From Mycobacterium sp. 852002-51971_SCH5477799-a (GTDB taxonomy: Bacteria; Actinomycetota; Actinomycetes; Mycobacteriales; Mycobacteriaceae), in the NCBI RefSeq assembly GCF_001667145.1, contig NZ_LZIF01000053.1, positions 1 through 63,146 on the forward strand: a DNA stretch of 63,146 bases, written 5' to 3'. This document shows, in pieces, positions 53,848 to 62,299 of the stretch (position 1 is the first letter of the stretch; each line of letters starts with the position of its first letter). Both the position numbers and the translations under genes were made by a program. The notes beneath the pieces were generated by a model. It was not told the DNA's origin, did no database searches, and worked only from the letters and a program-made list of their open reading frames with translations.

Positions 53848-54624
53848 GTGGACATGAACGATTCACGTCCCACCGAGCGGTTTCCCACATCGCAGCCGGG
53901 GCCCCAACAGCCGAGGTACTCGCCCTCCGCTGATCCCGCGTACGCCGACCAAACTCCCTACGCGCAGAGCTATGGCGGGGCAACACCGCCCTGGGCGCCC
54001 ACCCCGAACGAGACGAACACGACCAAGCCGCTGCCGGCGTATTGGCAGCACGACCTTGGCCCGTCGGGCGACATACCGCCGGGCATGGCTCCCCCGCCGC
54101 CGGACGCCCCGAAGTCGTCGCGATGGCTGTGGATCGGCGCCGGCGCGGCGGTGCTGCTGGTCGTCGCCTTGGTGATTGCGCTGGTGCTGGCGAACGACGC
54201 GATCAAGACCCAGACCGCCGTCCCGCCGTTGCCGGCGATGCCGGAGCCGAGCACGGAGATCCCGACGACGTCGACGCACCGGTCGCCGTCGCTCATTCCG
54301 GCCCCGATACCGCCGACCAGCGGCCCCGAGCTGCCGTCCGAGACGACCGGACCGGCCGCGATGCAGGACGTCGTCTACACCGTCTCGGGTGAGGGCCGCG
54401 CGATCAGCATCATGTACATCGACACCGGCGGCCTCATCCAGACCGAATTCAACGTCGCGCTGCCGTGGAGCAAAGAGGTGAGCCTGTCGAAATCGGCGAC
54501 CCACCCGGCCAACGTCACGATCGTCAACATCGGCCACAGCGTCACCTGCACGCTCACCATCGACGGGGTTCAGATCAGCAAACGCGTCGGCGGCGGTCTC
54601 ACGGTGTGCGACGCCCGCGGCTAG
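53848..54624 (+). CDS. Membrane protein with MmpS-like extracytoplasmic domain (Rv2507 family)
   Basis: A 258-aa protein: a Pro-rich N-terminus (about 95 residues, cytoplasmic), one transmembrane helix (WLWIGAGAAVLLVVALVIAL near residues 93-112), a Pro/Ser/Thr linker and a C-terminal domain with the MmpS pattern (VVYTVSGEGRAISIMY, ALPWSKEV, VTCTLTIDG). Two Cys there may pair. It resembles MmpS but carries no adjacent mmpL and has a longer N-terminus, so it may be a stand-alone wall-interacting protein. The start is GTG at 53848, or ATG at 53854 with GAGG upstream. Confidence 0.82.
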   Translation: MDMNDSRPTERFPTSQPGPQQPRYSPSADPAYADQTPYAQSYGGATPPWAPTPNETNTTKPLPAYWQHDLGPSGDIPPGMAPPPPDAPKSSRWLWIGAGAAVLLVVALVIALVLANDAIKTQTAVPPLPAMPEPSTEIPTTSTHRSPSLIPAPIPPTSGPELPSETTGPAAMQDVVYTVSGEGRAISIMYIDTGGLIQTEFNVALPWSKEVSLSKSATHPANVTIVNIGHSVTCTLTIDGVQISKRVGGGLTVCDARG

Positions 54625-54640
54625 GCGCTACCCCAACGGG

Positions 54641-55981
54641 CTATGAGGGCTCGGCTACCGCGGCGGCGCGCAGTGGGACCCGGACGGCCAGCATCGCCAG
54701 CAGTCCGGCGATCAGCACCAGCAAGATCCCGCCCAGTCCGGCCCGCACGGCACCGAAGGCGTCGACGAATAGCGAGAAGAGCCACGGCGCCACGAACGCC
54801 ACCGCCCGCCCGGTCATGGTGTAGAGACCGAACGCCACCCCTTCCCCGCCGTGCTTGGCCATGTGCAGTAGCAAAGCGCGCGACGACGACTGCGACGGCC
54901 CGATGAACATGCACAGCACCAACCCGCACACCCAGAAGGCCACCGGTCCCGACAGCGCCATCAAGGTCAGTCCCAGGACGACGATCGCCGACAGTGACGC
55001 CACGATGACTGGCTTTGAGCCGACGCGGTGGTCGACGAACCCACCCAGCACCGCGCCCACCGCGGCGATCACACTGGCCGCCACCCCGAAGATCAGCACG
55101 TTGGCCTGCGAGATGCCGTACACGTTGACGCCGAGCACCGCCCCGAACGCGAAGATCGCCGCCAGCCCGTCCCGAAAGAGCGCGCTGGCTAACAGGAAGT
55201 AGACCAGGTTGCGGTCGCGGCGCCATTCCGCGGCGACCTCGGTCCACAGCTTGCGATAGCCGCCCAGCATGCTCGTCGACCGGTGGGCCTCCGACGACTC
55301 GGTCAGTCGGTGCGCGACGAACAACAAGGGCAGCGCCAGCACCGCGAACCAGATCGCAGCCACCACCATCGCCTCGCGGACATAGAGCCCGTCCCGCAGG
55401 GGAACTCGCAGCAGGCCGCGCGTCGCATCGGGCCCTTTGCCGGATCCGGAGATGAAGCCGGTGTAGATCACCAGCAGCAGCAGAACGCTGCCGACATAGC
55501 CGGCCGCCCAGCCGAATCCGGATATCCGCCCGGCCGTCTGCGGCGTCGAGAGCTGACGCAGCATGGCGTTGTAGGGGACGCTGGCCAGATCGCCGCAGGC
55601 CGCCGTCGCCCCAAGGAGCACCAGACCCGCCCACAGGTAGCCGGGGCGCTCGCGGATGAAGAACATCAGGCAAGTCAGCGTCACCGCCGCGGCCGTCAGC
55701 ACGCTCAGCGCCACCCGCCTGCGATGCGCGGACTCCACCCACACGCCGACGGCGGGCGCGAGCACCGCGACGGTCAGCCCCGCGATGGCCGCCGCGCGGC
55801 CCAGCCAGCTCGCCGGCGTGGTGGAGCCGGATACTCCCACCCCAACGCTGCTGGTCAGATAGACGGAGAAGACGAACGTCGCCACAATCGCGTTCAGACC
55901 GGTCGAGCCAGAGTCCCAGAGGGCCCATGCCACCACGCGCGATCGCGCGGGGGTGGCGGGCCGCGGCTCCGGCTGGCTCAT
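54641..55981 (-). CDS. MFS transporter, Atg22/UMF1-like (Rv2508c family)
   Basis: A 446-aa protein with about twelve transmembrane helices. The first has WALWDSGSTGLNAIVATFVF, the signature of UMF1/Atg22-type MFS permeases. A long polar loop lies near residues 190-240. The start is the ATG at 55981 (MSQPEPRPAT), preceded by a TANNNT box at leaderless spacing. The substrate is unknown (amino acids or similar small solutes in yeast Atg22). It diverges from cmrA and its gene ends 16 bases from the MmpS-like gene. Confidence 0.85.
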   Translation of the reverse strand: MSQPEPRPATPARSRVVAWALWDSGSTGLNAIVATFVFSVYLTSSVGVGVSGSTTPASWLGRAAAIAGLTVAVLAPAVGVWVESAHRRRVALSVLTAAAVTLTCLMFFIRERPGYLWAGLVLLGATAACGDLASVPYNAMLRQLSTPQTAGRISGFGWAAGYVGSVLLLLVIYTGFISGSGKGPDATRGLLRVPLRDGLYVREAMVVAAIWFAVLALPLLFVAHRLTESSEAHRSTSMLGGYRKLWTEVAAEWRRDRNLVYFLLASALFRDGLAAIFAFGAVLGVNVYGISQANVLIFGVAASVIAAVGAVLGGFVDHRVGSKPVIVASLSAIVVLGLTLMALSGPVAFWVCGLVLCMFIGPSQSSSRALLLHMAKHGGEGVAFGLYTMTGRAVAFVAPWLFSLFVDAFGAVRAGLGGILLVLIAGLLAMLAVRVPLRAAAVAEPS

Positions 55982-55988
55982 GCCCGGC

Positions 55989-55994
55989 ACTCTA
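55989..55994 (-). promoter_or_regulatory. Leaderless -10 box for the 54.6 kb MFS gene
   Basis: TAGAGT on the minus strand ends seven bases before the ATG at 55981. It fits TANNNT and no Shine-Dalgarno sequence lies in between, predicting a leaderless transcript. Confidence 0.5.
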
Positions 55995-56037
55995 TCGGCG
56001 CTCGCGATCGCCTGCGGGCCGCGTTCGGACCGCTGTC

Positions 56038-56043
56038 TACGAT
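56038..56043 (+). promoter_or_regulatory. Leaderless -10 box for cmrA
   Basis: TACGAT ends six bases before the ATG at 56050 with no Shine-Dalgarno sequence. It is divergent from the MFS -10 box only about 45 bases away. Confidence 0.55.
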
Positions 56044-56049
56044 TGGCGC

Positions 56050-56856
56050 ATGCCGCTACCCGCCCCAAGCCCCGAGGCGCGCGCCGTTGTCACCGGAGCT
56101 TCGCAGAACATCGGTGAAGCGCTCGCCACCGAACTCGCCGCACGCGGATACAACCTGATCGTCACCGCGCGCCGCGAAGACCTGCTCAAGGAGCTGGCCG
56201 CCCGCCTCACCGACAAGTACGGCGTCGCTGTCGACGTGCGCCCCGCCGACCTGGCCGATCCGGGCGAACGCGCGAAGCTGTGCGACGAGCTGGCCGCCCG
56301 CCCCATCTCGATCCTGTGCGCCAACGCGGGCACCGCAACCTTCGGCCCGGTCGCCCGGCTCGATCCGGCCGGCGAAAAAGCCCAGCTGCAGCTGAATGTC
56401 CTTGGCGTGCATGACCTTGCGTTGGCGGTGCTGCCGGGGATGGTCGAGCGTGGGTCCGGCGGAATCCTGATCTCCGGTTCGGCGGCAGGCAATTCGCCGA
56501 TCCCCTACAACGCCACCTATGCGGCCACCAAGGCCTTCGCGAACACCTTCAGCGAATCGCTGCGCGGCGAACTGCGCGGGTCCGGCGTCAATGTGACGCT
56601 GCTGGCGCCGGGCCCGGTACGCACCGACCTGCCCGACGACGCCGAGGCCTCGATCGTCGAGCGGCTGGTGCCGGATTTCCTGTGGATCTCGACCGAGCAC
56701 ACCGCGCGGGTTTCGCTGGATGCCTTGGCACGCAACAAGATGCGCGTCGTTCCTGGCCTGACGTCGAAGGCCATGTCGGTGGCCAGCGGGTACGGTCCGC
56801 GCGCCATCGTGGCGCCGATCGTGGGCGCGTTCTACAAGAAGCTCGGTGGCGGGTAG
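56050..56856 (+). CDS. cmrA: Mycolate reductase CmrA (short-chain dehydrogenase)
   Basis: Reduces the beta-keto group of the newly condensed mycolate precursor to the mature hydroxy acid, the last step of mycolic acid synthesis. From the ATG at 56050 it has 268 aa, the family length. SDR features: TGASQNIGEALATELAARGY (NADPH site), CANAG and the Ser-Tyr-Lys set (ISGSAAGN and YAATKAF). The longer frame upstream (from 55927) is not supported. It ends three bases from the HerA-like stop. Orthologue of Rv2509. Confidence 0.93.
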   Translation: MPLPAPSPEARAVVTGASQNIGEALATELAARGYNLIVTARREDLLKELAARLTDKYGVAVDVRPADLADPGERAKLCDELAARPISILCANAGTATFGPVARLDPAGEKAQLQLNVLGVHDLALAVLPGMVERGSGGILISGSAAGNSPIPYNATYAATKAFANTFSESLRGELRGSGVNVTLLAPGPVRTDLPDDAEASIVERLVPDFLWISTEHTARVSLDALARNKMRVVPGLTSKAMSVASGYGPRAIVAPIVGAFYKKLGGG

Positions 56857-56859
56857 GCG

Positions 56860-58440
56860 CTATTTCCGGCGGCGTCCGGACCCGAAGATGCCTTTCACCG
56901 CTTCGCGTATCGCAGTGTTGATGCCGCTTTTCACGGTGGGGTTCTGCAGAACTTCCTCCAACATGGAGGGCCCTTTGGTGCCCTTCGGCTCCGCCGGCTC
57001 CGGCATCGGCGGCACCGGCTCGTTCGGCGGAACCGGCGGGTATTCGGACCGGGTTTGCGGCGGCTGCGGAGCGGACGGGGTTTGCGTCTCCGGCGGGCCG
57101 GACTGGGGCTGCAGGGGTTGGGACAGCGTCTGACCGTACTTCGCCTGCAGCGGACTGTTTTTCGCCGCGGCCACGATCGCGTCGTTGCCGATCGACGCCA
57201 TCAGCGAGCGTGGTACCCGCATGCGGGTCCACGCGACCGGCGTCGGTGCGCCCTTCTCAGATAGCACGGTCACCACCGCCTCGCCGATTCCCAGCGACGT
57301 CAACGCCGACTCCAGGTCGTAGACATCGGTTTTCGGGTAGGTGCGGACGGTCTTGCTCAGCGCCTTCTGGTCGTCGGGTGTGAACGCCCGCAGCGCGTGC
57401 TGAACCCGCGCGCCCAGCTGAGACAGGATGTCGTTGGGGATGTCCGTCGGGAGCTGGGTGCAGAAGAACACCCCGACGCCCTTGGAGCGGATCAGCTTGA
57501 CGGTCTGCTCGACCTGCTCGAGGAAGGCCTTGGACGCGTCCGCGAACAACAGGTGCGCCTCGTCGAAGAAGAAGACCAGCTTCGGCTTGTCCACGTCGCC
57601 GACCTCGGGCAGCTGGGTGTACAGGTCGGCGAGCAACCACATCAGGAAAGTGGAGAAGATGACGGGGCGCACCGACTGACCGGTGAACTCCAGCAGCGAA
57701 ATGATGCCCTGGCCCTGGTCGTTGGTGCGCAGCAGGTCGTTCGGGTCGAGCTTGGGCTCGCCGAAGAAGGTGTCCCCGCCTTCGGCATCGAGGTTCACCA
57801 GCGCCCGCAGGATCACGCCCGCCGTCGTCGCCGACACGCCGCCCAGCGATTTCAGGGCTTCCTTGCCCTCGTCGCTGGTCAGGTAGGCGATCGCGCCCCG
57901 CAGATGGTCCGTGGTGACCAGCGGGCGGTTCTGATCTTTCGCCCAGTGGAAGATCAGCCCCAGCGTCGACTCTTGAGTAGCGTTGAGCCCCAGGACTTTT
58001 GACAGCAGAACCGGGCCGAAGCTGTCGACGGTCGCGCGGATCGGCACGCCGATTCCCTTGGTGCCCAACGACAAGAACTCGGCGGGAAACCCCGTCGGCT
58101 GCCAGTCGTCGCCGGTGTCCTTGGCCCGCGCGGCGGTCTTGTCGTTACCTTCGCCGGGTCTGGCCAGCCCGGACAGGTCGCCCTTCACATCGGCCATCAG
58201 CACGGGGACGCCCGCGGCGCTGAGCTGCTCGGCGATCAATTGCAGCGTCTTGGTCTTGCCGGTTCCGGTGGCCCCGGCCACCAGACCGTGCCTGTTGATG
58301 GTGGCCAGCGGAATGCGGATCTGGGCCGCCGGATCGGCCGCGCCGTCGATCACGACCGTGCCCAATTCCAGTGCCTGGCCGTCGACGGCGTATCCGTCGG
58401 CGATCCGCGTCGCGGCCGTGGCCGCTGAATCGGTGCTCAT
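56860..58440 (-). CDS. HerA-like/DUF853 P-loop ATPase (Rv2510c family)
   Basis: A 526-aa protein with Walker [13 protein letters not shown] near residue 38, Walker [14 protein letters not shown] near residue 285, and [23 protein letters not shown] as in HerA/VirB4-like helicases. It fits the DUF853 family. The C-terminal 90 residues form a Pro/Gln-rich low-complexity linker followed by a basic tail ([10 protein letters not shown]). DNA pumping or export-type activity is possible but unproven; no NurA-like partner is adjacent. It has an AGAGAGG site before the ATG. Confidence 0.88.
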   Translation of the reverse strand: MSTDSAATAATRIADGYAVDGQALELGTVVIDGAADPAAQIRIPLATINRHGLVAGATGTGKTKTLQLIAEQLSAAGVPVLMADVKGDLSGLARPGEGNDKTAARAKDTGDDWQPTGFPAEFLSLGTKGIGVPIRATVDSFGPVLLSKVLGLNATQESTLGLIFHWAKDQNRPLVTTDHLRGAIAYLTSDEGKEALKSLGGVSATTAGVILRALVNLDAEGGDTFFGEPKLDPNDLLRTNDQGQGIISLLEFTGQSVRPVIFSTFLMWLLADLYTQLPEVGDVDKPKLVFFFDEAHLLFADASKAFLEQVEQTVKLIRSKGVGVFFCTQLPTDIPNDILSQLGARVQHALRAFTPDDQKALSKTVRTYPKTDVYDLESALTSLGIGEAVVTVLSEKGAPTPVAWTRMRVPRSLMASIGNDAIVAAAKNSPLQAKYGQTLSQPLQPQSGPPETQTPSAPQPPQTRSEYPPVPPNEPVPPMPEPAEPKGTKGPSMLEEVLQNPTVKSGINTAIREAVKGIFGSGRRRK

Positions 58441-58527
58441 CGTGCTGCGCCTCTCTTCCCCGATGAATCGGCGTGCAGTTCGACAACGCTCACCCTACTT
58501 CCCCAACTCTGCCGGGGCGATCGCCAC

Positions 58528-58533
58528 TAGTCT
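58528..58533 (+). promoter_or_regulatory. Leaderless -10 box for orn
   Basis: TAGTCT ends seven bases before the GTG start at 58541 and no ribosome-binding site is seen. Confidence 0.5.
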
Positions 58534-58540
58534 GAGCCCT

Positions 58541-59188
58541 GTGCGAGACGAATTGGTGTGGATCGACTGCGAGATGACGGGGCTTGATCTGGGTTCGGAC
58601 AAGCTGATTGAGATCGCGGCGCTGGTGACCGACGCCGAGTTGAACGTTCTCGGCGACGGGGTCGACGTGGTGATCCATGCCGACGACGCCGCGCTCGCGG
58701 CGATGGGCGACGTGGTCACCGAAATGCACTCACGCTCGGGGCTCACCGACGAGGTGCGGGCGTCCACCGTCGACCTGGCGACCGCCGAAGCGATGGTTCT
58801 GGATTACATCGGCGAACACGTCAAACAACCCAAGACGGCGCCGCTGGCCGGCAACTCCATCGCCACCGACCGCGCCTTCATCGTGCGCGACATGCCCGCC
58901 CTGGATTCGTTCCTGCACTACCGGATGATCGATGTGAGCTCGATCAAAGAACTCTGCCGGCGCTGGTATCCGCGGATTTACTTCGGCCAGCCGGTCAAGG
59001 GGCTGGCCCACCGCGCCCTGGCCGACATCCACGAGTCCATCCGCGAGCTGCAGTTCTACCGGCAGACCGTTTTCGTCTCGCCGCCGGGGCCGTCTACCAG
59101 CGAAATCGAGGCGGTGGCCGCAGCCTTTGGCGATGGAAAAGACGCACCGGGGCCAAGCGATTCGGCCAGCGCGCCGCCAACCAGCTAG
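58541..59188 (+). CDS. orn: Oligoribonuclease Orn
   Basis: Degrades 2- to 5-nt RNA and linear pGpG dinucleotides to mononucleotides. The 215-aa DEDDh exonuclease has [20 protein letters not shown] (Asp/Glu metal ligands), [11 protein letters not shown] and the [11 protein letters not shown] motif (His and Asp). The start is GTG at 58541; the same frame runs upstream to 57983 antisense to the HerA-like gene and is not used. The C-terminus is extended and Ser/Pro-rich (about 30 residues). It is followed by tRNA-His. Orthologue of Rv2511. Confidence 0.95.
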   Translation: MRDELVWIDCEMTGLDLGSDKLIEIAALVTDAELNVLGDGVDVVIHADDAALAAMGDVVTEMHSRSGLTDEVRASTVDLATAEAMVLDYIGEHVKQPKTAPLAGNSIATDRAFIVRDMPALDSFLHYRMIDVSSIKELCRRWYPRIYFGQPVKGLAHRALADIHESIRELQFYRQTVFVSPPGPSTSEIEAVAAAFGDGKDAPGPSDSASAPPTS

Positions 59189-59243
59189 TATCGACGTCGC
59201 CGCTCGTTGACCGTCGTCGTGCGAAGGTCGGCTTGCGGCCGTG

Positions 59244-59319
59244 GTGGGTGTAGTTCAGTTGGTAGAGCGTCAGGTTGTGATCCTGAATGTCGCGGGTTCG
59301 AGTCCCGTCACTCACCCCA
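59244..59319 (+). tRNA. tRNA-His (anticodon GTG)
   Basis: Acceptor GTGGGTG (59244-59250) pairs with CACTCAC. The G at 59243 faces discriminator C, matching the tRNA-His G-1:C73 identity pair. The anticodon loop TTGTGAT gives GTG, the T arm is GCGGG-TTCGAGT-CCCGT, and CCA is encoded. Confidence 0.95.
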
Positions 59320-59320
59320 C

Positions 59321-59360
59321 AGGTCAGAGGTGGTATTCAGCACCTCTGACCTTTTGTTTT
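59321..59360 (+). terminator. Intrinsic terminator after tRNA-His
   Basis: AGGTCAGAGGTG (59321-59332) and CACCTCTGACCT (59341-59352) form a perfect 12-bp stem with an 8-base loop, followed by TTTTGTTTT. It starts two bases past the tRNA CCA end. This is the clearest rho-independent terminator in the window. Confidence 0.93.
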
Positions 59361-59562
59361 CGCGGTCACTTGCGACGCTACTGCAGCACCGAGCGGCAAC
59401 GGGGGTGCTCCGCAAGAAAGGTCGCGTATCGCATTGGACCACGCCTCATTCCGGCTTGATCGCGGTTCGATCGTGGAGATCGCAAGCCCAATTGCGGTGC
59501 AGCGTAGGAAACGGCCACGAAATGATGCCCACCACGAGTGGCGGGCGGGACAGAATAGGACC

Positions 59563-59607
59563 ATGAGCGACGGGTCCTACCTGGCGGGAGCAATCCATGA
59601 GCGGTGA
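59563..59607 (+). CDS. Possible leader peptide before the 99-aa orphan gene
   Basis: A 14-codon frame (MSDGSYLAGAIHER) overlaps the first codons of the next gene in another frame; its stop lies inside them. It could couple or modulate translation of the orphan gene, or be chance. Confidence 0.2.
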   Translation: MSDGSYLAGAIHER

Positions 59608-59896
59608 CGAAGAACAGCTAGCACTAGCGGTTTGGGACGCAATTGCGGACATACTCAACCGGGTCGTCCACGACCTACCCGAACCGGGCCGCGACGAAAT
59701 AAAACGCACTGCGAATGCGCTACGAGACGATGCCGTTAAGTTGCTGTGGACACGCGGATCAAAATCGCCGCTGTATCCGTTCGCCCGAGACATGGCGTTT
59801 GCCGTTCTCGACTGGTGGAATGACCCGTCACACGACAACTTCGTCAACTTGGAGCGCGCAAGCAAGGCGTACGAAACGGCCCGGTTGGGGCGTTAG
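59597..59896 (+). CDS. Orphan 99-aa helical protein after tRNA-His
   Basis: A small, acidic and mostly helical protein, MSGDEEQLALAVWDAI at the start. It has no signal peptide, membrane segment or known motif that I recognise. The ATG follows CGGGAG at seven bases, which is a good site. It lies between the tRNA-His terminator and ldtB (convergent). I know of no orthologue at this point in M. tuberculosis, so it may be an accessory insertion at the tRNA. Confidence 0.6.
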   Translation: MSGDEEQLALAVWDAIADILNRVVHDLPEPGRDEIKRTANALRDDAVKLLWTRGSKSPLYPFARDMAFAVLDWWNDPSHDNFVNLERASKAYETARLGR

Positions 59897-59948
59897 CACG
59901 CACAGCCCATTTCGCGAGCGCGGCCCAGAAGCTCGACTGGCCGGCCCG

Positions 59949-61145
59949 TCAGGTGTTGGTGTTGCCCGCTTTCCACTGCGCCCAAGGGATGTTCCAGTCG
60001 CCCAGTCCCTCGATGCCGGGCAGCGTCGACCCGACCGTGTGCACCACCTCGACGATGTCGCCGCTCTTGCTGTGGTCGTAGAACCACTCGGCGTTGCTCG
60101 GACTGACGTTGAGGCATCCGTGGCTGGTATTGGTGTGACCTTGCGCGCCCACCGACCACGGCGCCGAGTGCACGAAGACGCCGCTGTAGGACATCTGGGT
60201 GGCCCAGTCGACCTCGGTGCGATAACCGTTGGGCGAGTTGACCGGAACGCCATAGGTCGACGAATCCATGATGATGTGCTTGAACCGCCCACCAATGATG
60301 TAGATGCCGTTGGCGGTTGGGGTGCTGTCCTTGCCCATCGACGTCGGCATGGTCTTGACGACATCGCCATTGACCCGCACGGTCACCGTCTTCGTGGTGT
60401 CGTCGGCCGTCGAGATCACCTCATCGCCAATTGTGAAGTGCGACTTGACGTTATCCTCGCCGAACATCCCGTCGCCCAGGTCCACCCCGTAGGTGTTGAC
60501 CGCCACATCGATCGTCGTCCCTGACTTCCAGAAACGCTCCGGGCGCCAACGAACTTCGCGGTTGTTCAGCCAATAGAACGCGCCCTCCACCGGAGGGTTG
60601 GTGGTGATGTTGATGGCTTTTTGGGCCGCCGCGCGATTCGCGATGTTCTCGTCGAAGCGGATCGCCACCGGCTCACCGATGCCCACCACGTCGCCGTCGG
60701 CCGGACTGACGTAGGGCATGGTCAGGTGCGCGGGTGAGCTGGTCTCGAACGTCATCTGCTTGTTGGCCGCGCCGCCCAGGCCGGTCGCCTTCGCATTCAG
60801 CGTGTAGCGCCTGTTGTAGCCGAGCTGCTCGGTGGTCGACCAGCGCAGGCCGTCGGGGCTCAACTGCCCAGTAATCGACCTACCGTTCTCGTTGACCAAG
60901 GTGACCGAGGCGAGCACGCCATCGGCGACGGTCACCGTCACGGGCGCATCCACGGTCACACCGACCGCGCCGTCGGTCACCGAGGCGGTGAGCTTCGGCA
61001 CCAGTAGGTCGGCCAGTGGCGTGCCCTTGTCGAAGATGACCTTCGCCGGCGCCGCCGCGTGGTCGCCGTTACAGGCGACGCCGAAGACAGCAATCGAAAC
61101 GATTGCTGTCACCAGCCACGATCGTCGTCTCCGCAAACGCGCCAT
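59949..61145 (-). CDS. ldtB: L,D-transpeptidase LdtB (LppS, LdtMt2-type), lipoprotein
   Basis: Makes 3-3 cross-links in peptidoglycan outside the membrane and is a carbapenem target. From the ATG at 61145 (GGAAGG site) the protein is 398 aa: a lipoprotein signal peptide ([14 protein letters not shown], lipobox GVAC), two Ig-like domains and a YkuD catalytic domain with SHGCLNVSP (Cys about residue 344) and the upstream His in [12 protein letters not shown]-terminal subdomain follows, ending in [15 protein letters not shown]. Orthologue of Rv2518c, the major L,D-transpeptidase in M. tuberculosis. Confidence 0.95.
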   Translation of the reverse strand: MARLRRRRSWLVTAIVSIAVFGVACNGDHAAAPAKVIFDKGTPLADLLVPKLTASVTDGAVGVTVDAPVTVTVADGVLASVTLVNENGRSITGQLSPDGLRWSTTEQLGYNRRYTLNAKATGLGGAANKQMTFETSSPAHLTMPYVSPADGDVVGIGEPVAIRFDENIANRAAAQKAINITTNPPVEGAFYWLNNREVRWRPERFWKSGTTIDVAVNTYGVDLGDGMFGEDNVKSHFTIGDEVISTADDTTKTVTVRVNGDVVKTMPTSMGKDSTPTANGIYIIGGRFKHIIMDSSTYGVPVNSPNGYRTEVDWATQMSYSGVFVHSAPWSVGAQGHTNTSHGCLNVSPSNAEWFYDHSKSGDIVEVVHTVGSTLPGIEGLGDWNIPWAQWKAGNTNT

Positions 61146-61322
61146 CCAGTGACCTTCCACGTAATTCTCCAGTTGGTCACCGCTGACCAGCGAGGTAGCT
61201 GCAGGCATTCTAATGGCTTTTGCCGACACTCCCACGCGTATGCGAGTCGGGGCGGCCGATCGGTGTCGCCACCGCAATGAATTCGTCATTCAGGCCAGGT
61301 CCAGGGCCCGCCAGGGATCGAA

Positions 61323-62225
61323 TTACGCCGGCGAGCCGACCTCGTCGTGCCGCAACGCCTCGACCACGTCGCCGGCGCTGACGGCCTCGACGCGCGCGAG
61401 TTTGACGATGGCCGCCGTCATGACCAGCGCTGCCGCCGCCAGGGCGATCGCCCCGGCGCGACCCGTGTTCAGCGTCTCGCCGAGGACGCCGACGCCGAGC
61501 ACCGCCGCCACTACCGGCTGCGACATCTGCAGGGTCGGCATCGACGCGGTCAACGGACCCGCCCGGAACGCCGATTGACTCCACGCCACGCCACCCAGTG
61601 CGACCAGGATGCAGGCGTACAGCTCCGGGGTCCGGGCCACCGCGCCCGCCCCCTCGCCGAGCCGGGCGACGACCTCTTTGGCGAGCACCGCGAAGACGCC
61701 CCATAACGACCCCGACGCGAAAGCGAACAGCGCCGCCGCCGCGGCGCCACCCCAAATCCGGCCGGCGACGACGCAGCCGATCAACAGCGGGCCGAGGACG
61801 ACGGCCACCGCCGCCCAGGTTCGCAGCGACGCGCCCGTATGCCCGGCCCGCGGGTTACCGACGACTACGACCACGATCACCGCCGCGGTCAGCAAAGCGC
61901 CCCATACCCATTCGCCGCCGGTCACGGCGCGGTGCAACAACCTGGCGTTGATGGGCAACGCGAACAGCACCGACGACATCAGCAGCGCCTGCACCACTAG
62001 CACCGAGCCCTTACCAAGCGCGGCGGCCTGTAACGCGATGCTCGCCACGAGAAGCAGTGCGCCCCACCACCACCGCTGATTGCGAAGCAGGCCGGCGAAC
62101 AATTCGACGGGACCGATCGCCCGGTCGGCGACGCAGTGCGCCGCGCGCTGCTGCAGCACGTCGCCGATCGCCACGCAAAGCGCGGAACTCAATGCCAACA
62201 GTGCGGCAATATGCAACTGGCCCAT
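61323..62225 (-). CDS. DMT-superfamily membrane transporter (EamA-like)
   Basis: A 300-aa membrane protein with about ten helices (two EamA-like repeats). The ATG at 62225 (MGQLHIAALLALSSALC) has GGAG eight bases upstream. The first-half motif DVLQQRAAH and second-half SLWGVFAVLAKEVVARLG resemble DMT drug/metabolite exporters; the substrate is unknown. M. tuberculosis has other genes (PE26 and neighbours) past ldtB, so this part diverges from that synteny. It lies 74 bases downstream of the MMPL gene and may be co-transcribed with it. Confidence 0.8.
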   Translation of the reverse strand: MGQLHIAALLALSSALCVAIGDVLQQRAAHCVADRAIGPVELFAGLLRNQRWWWGALLLVASIALQAAALGKGSVLVVQALLMSSVLFALPINARLLHRAVTGGEWVWGALLTAAVIVVVVVGNPRAGHTGASLRTWAAVAVVLGPLLIGCVVAGRIWGGAAAAALFAFASGSLWGVFAVLAKEVVARLGEGAGAVARTPELYACILVALGGVAWSQSAFRAGPLTASMPTLQMSQPVVAAVLGVGVLGETLNTGRAGAIALAAAALVMTAAIVKLARVEAVSAGDVVEALRHDEVGSPA

Positions 62226-62299
62226 AAGGAATCTCCGTCGATTGCGGCAGTGCACGCTATTGATGCGAAAACCACCGTGTCACAAGGTATCTCGTCACA

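Noticed and set aside
57983..58540. N-terminal extension of orn
   Set aside because: This open frame is antisense to the HerA-like gene; the known Orn length starts at the GTG at 58541.
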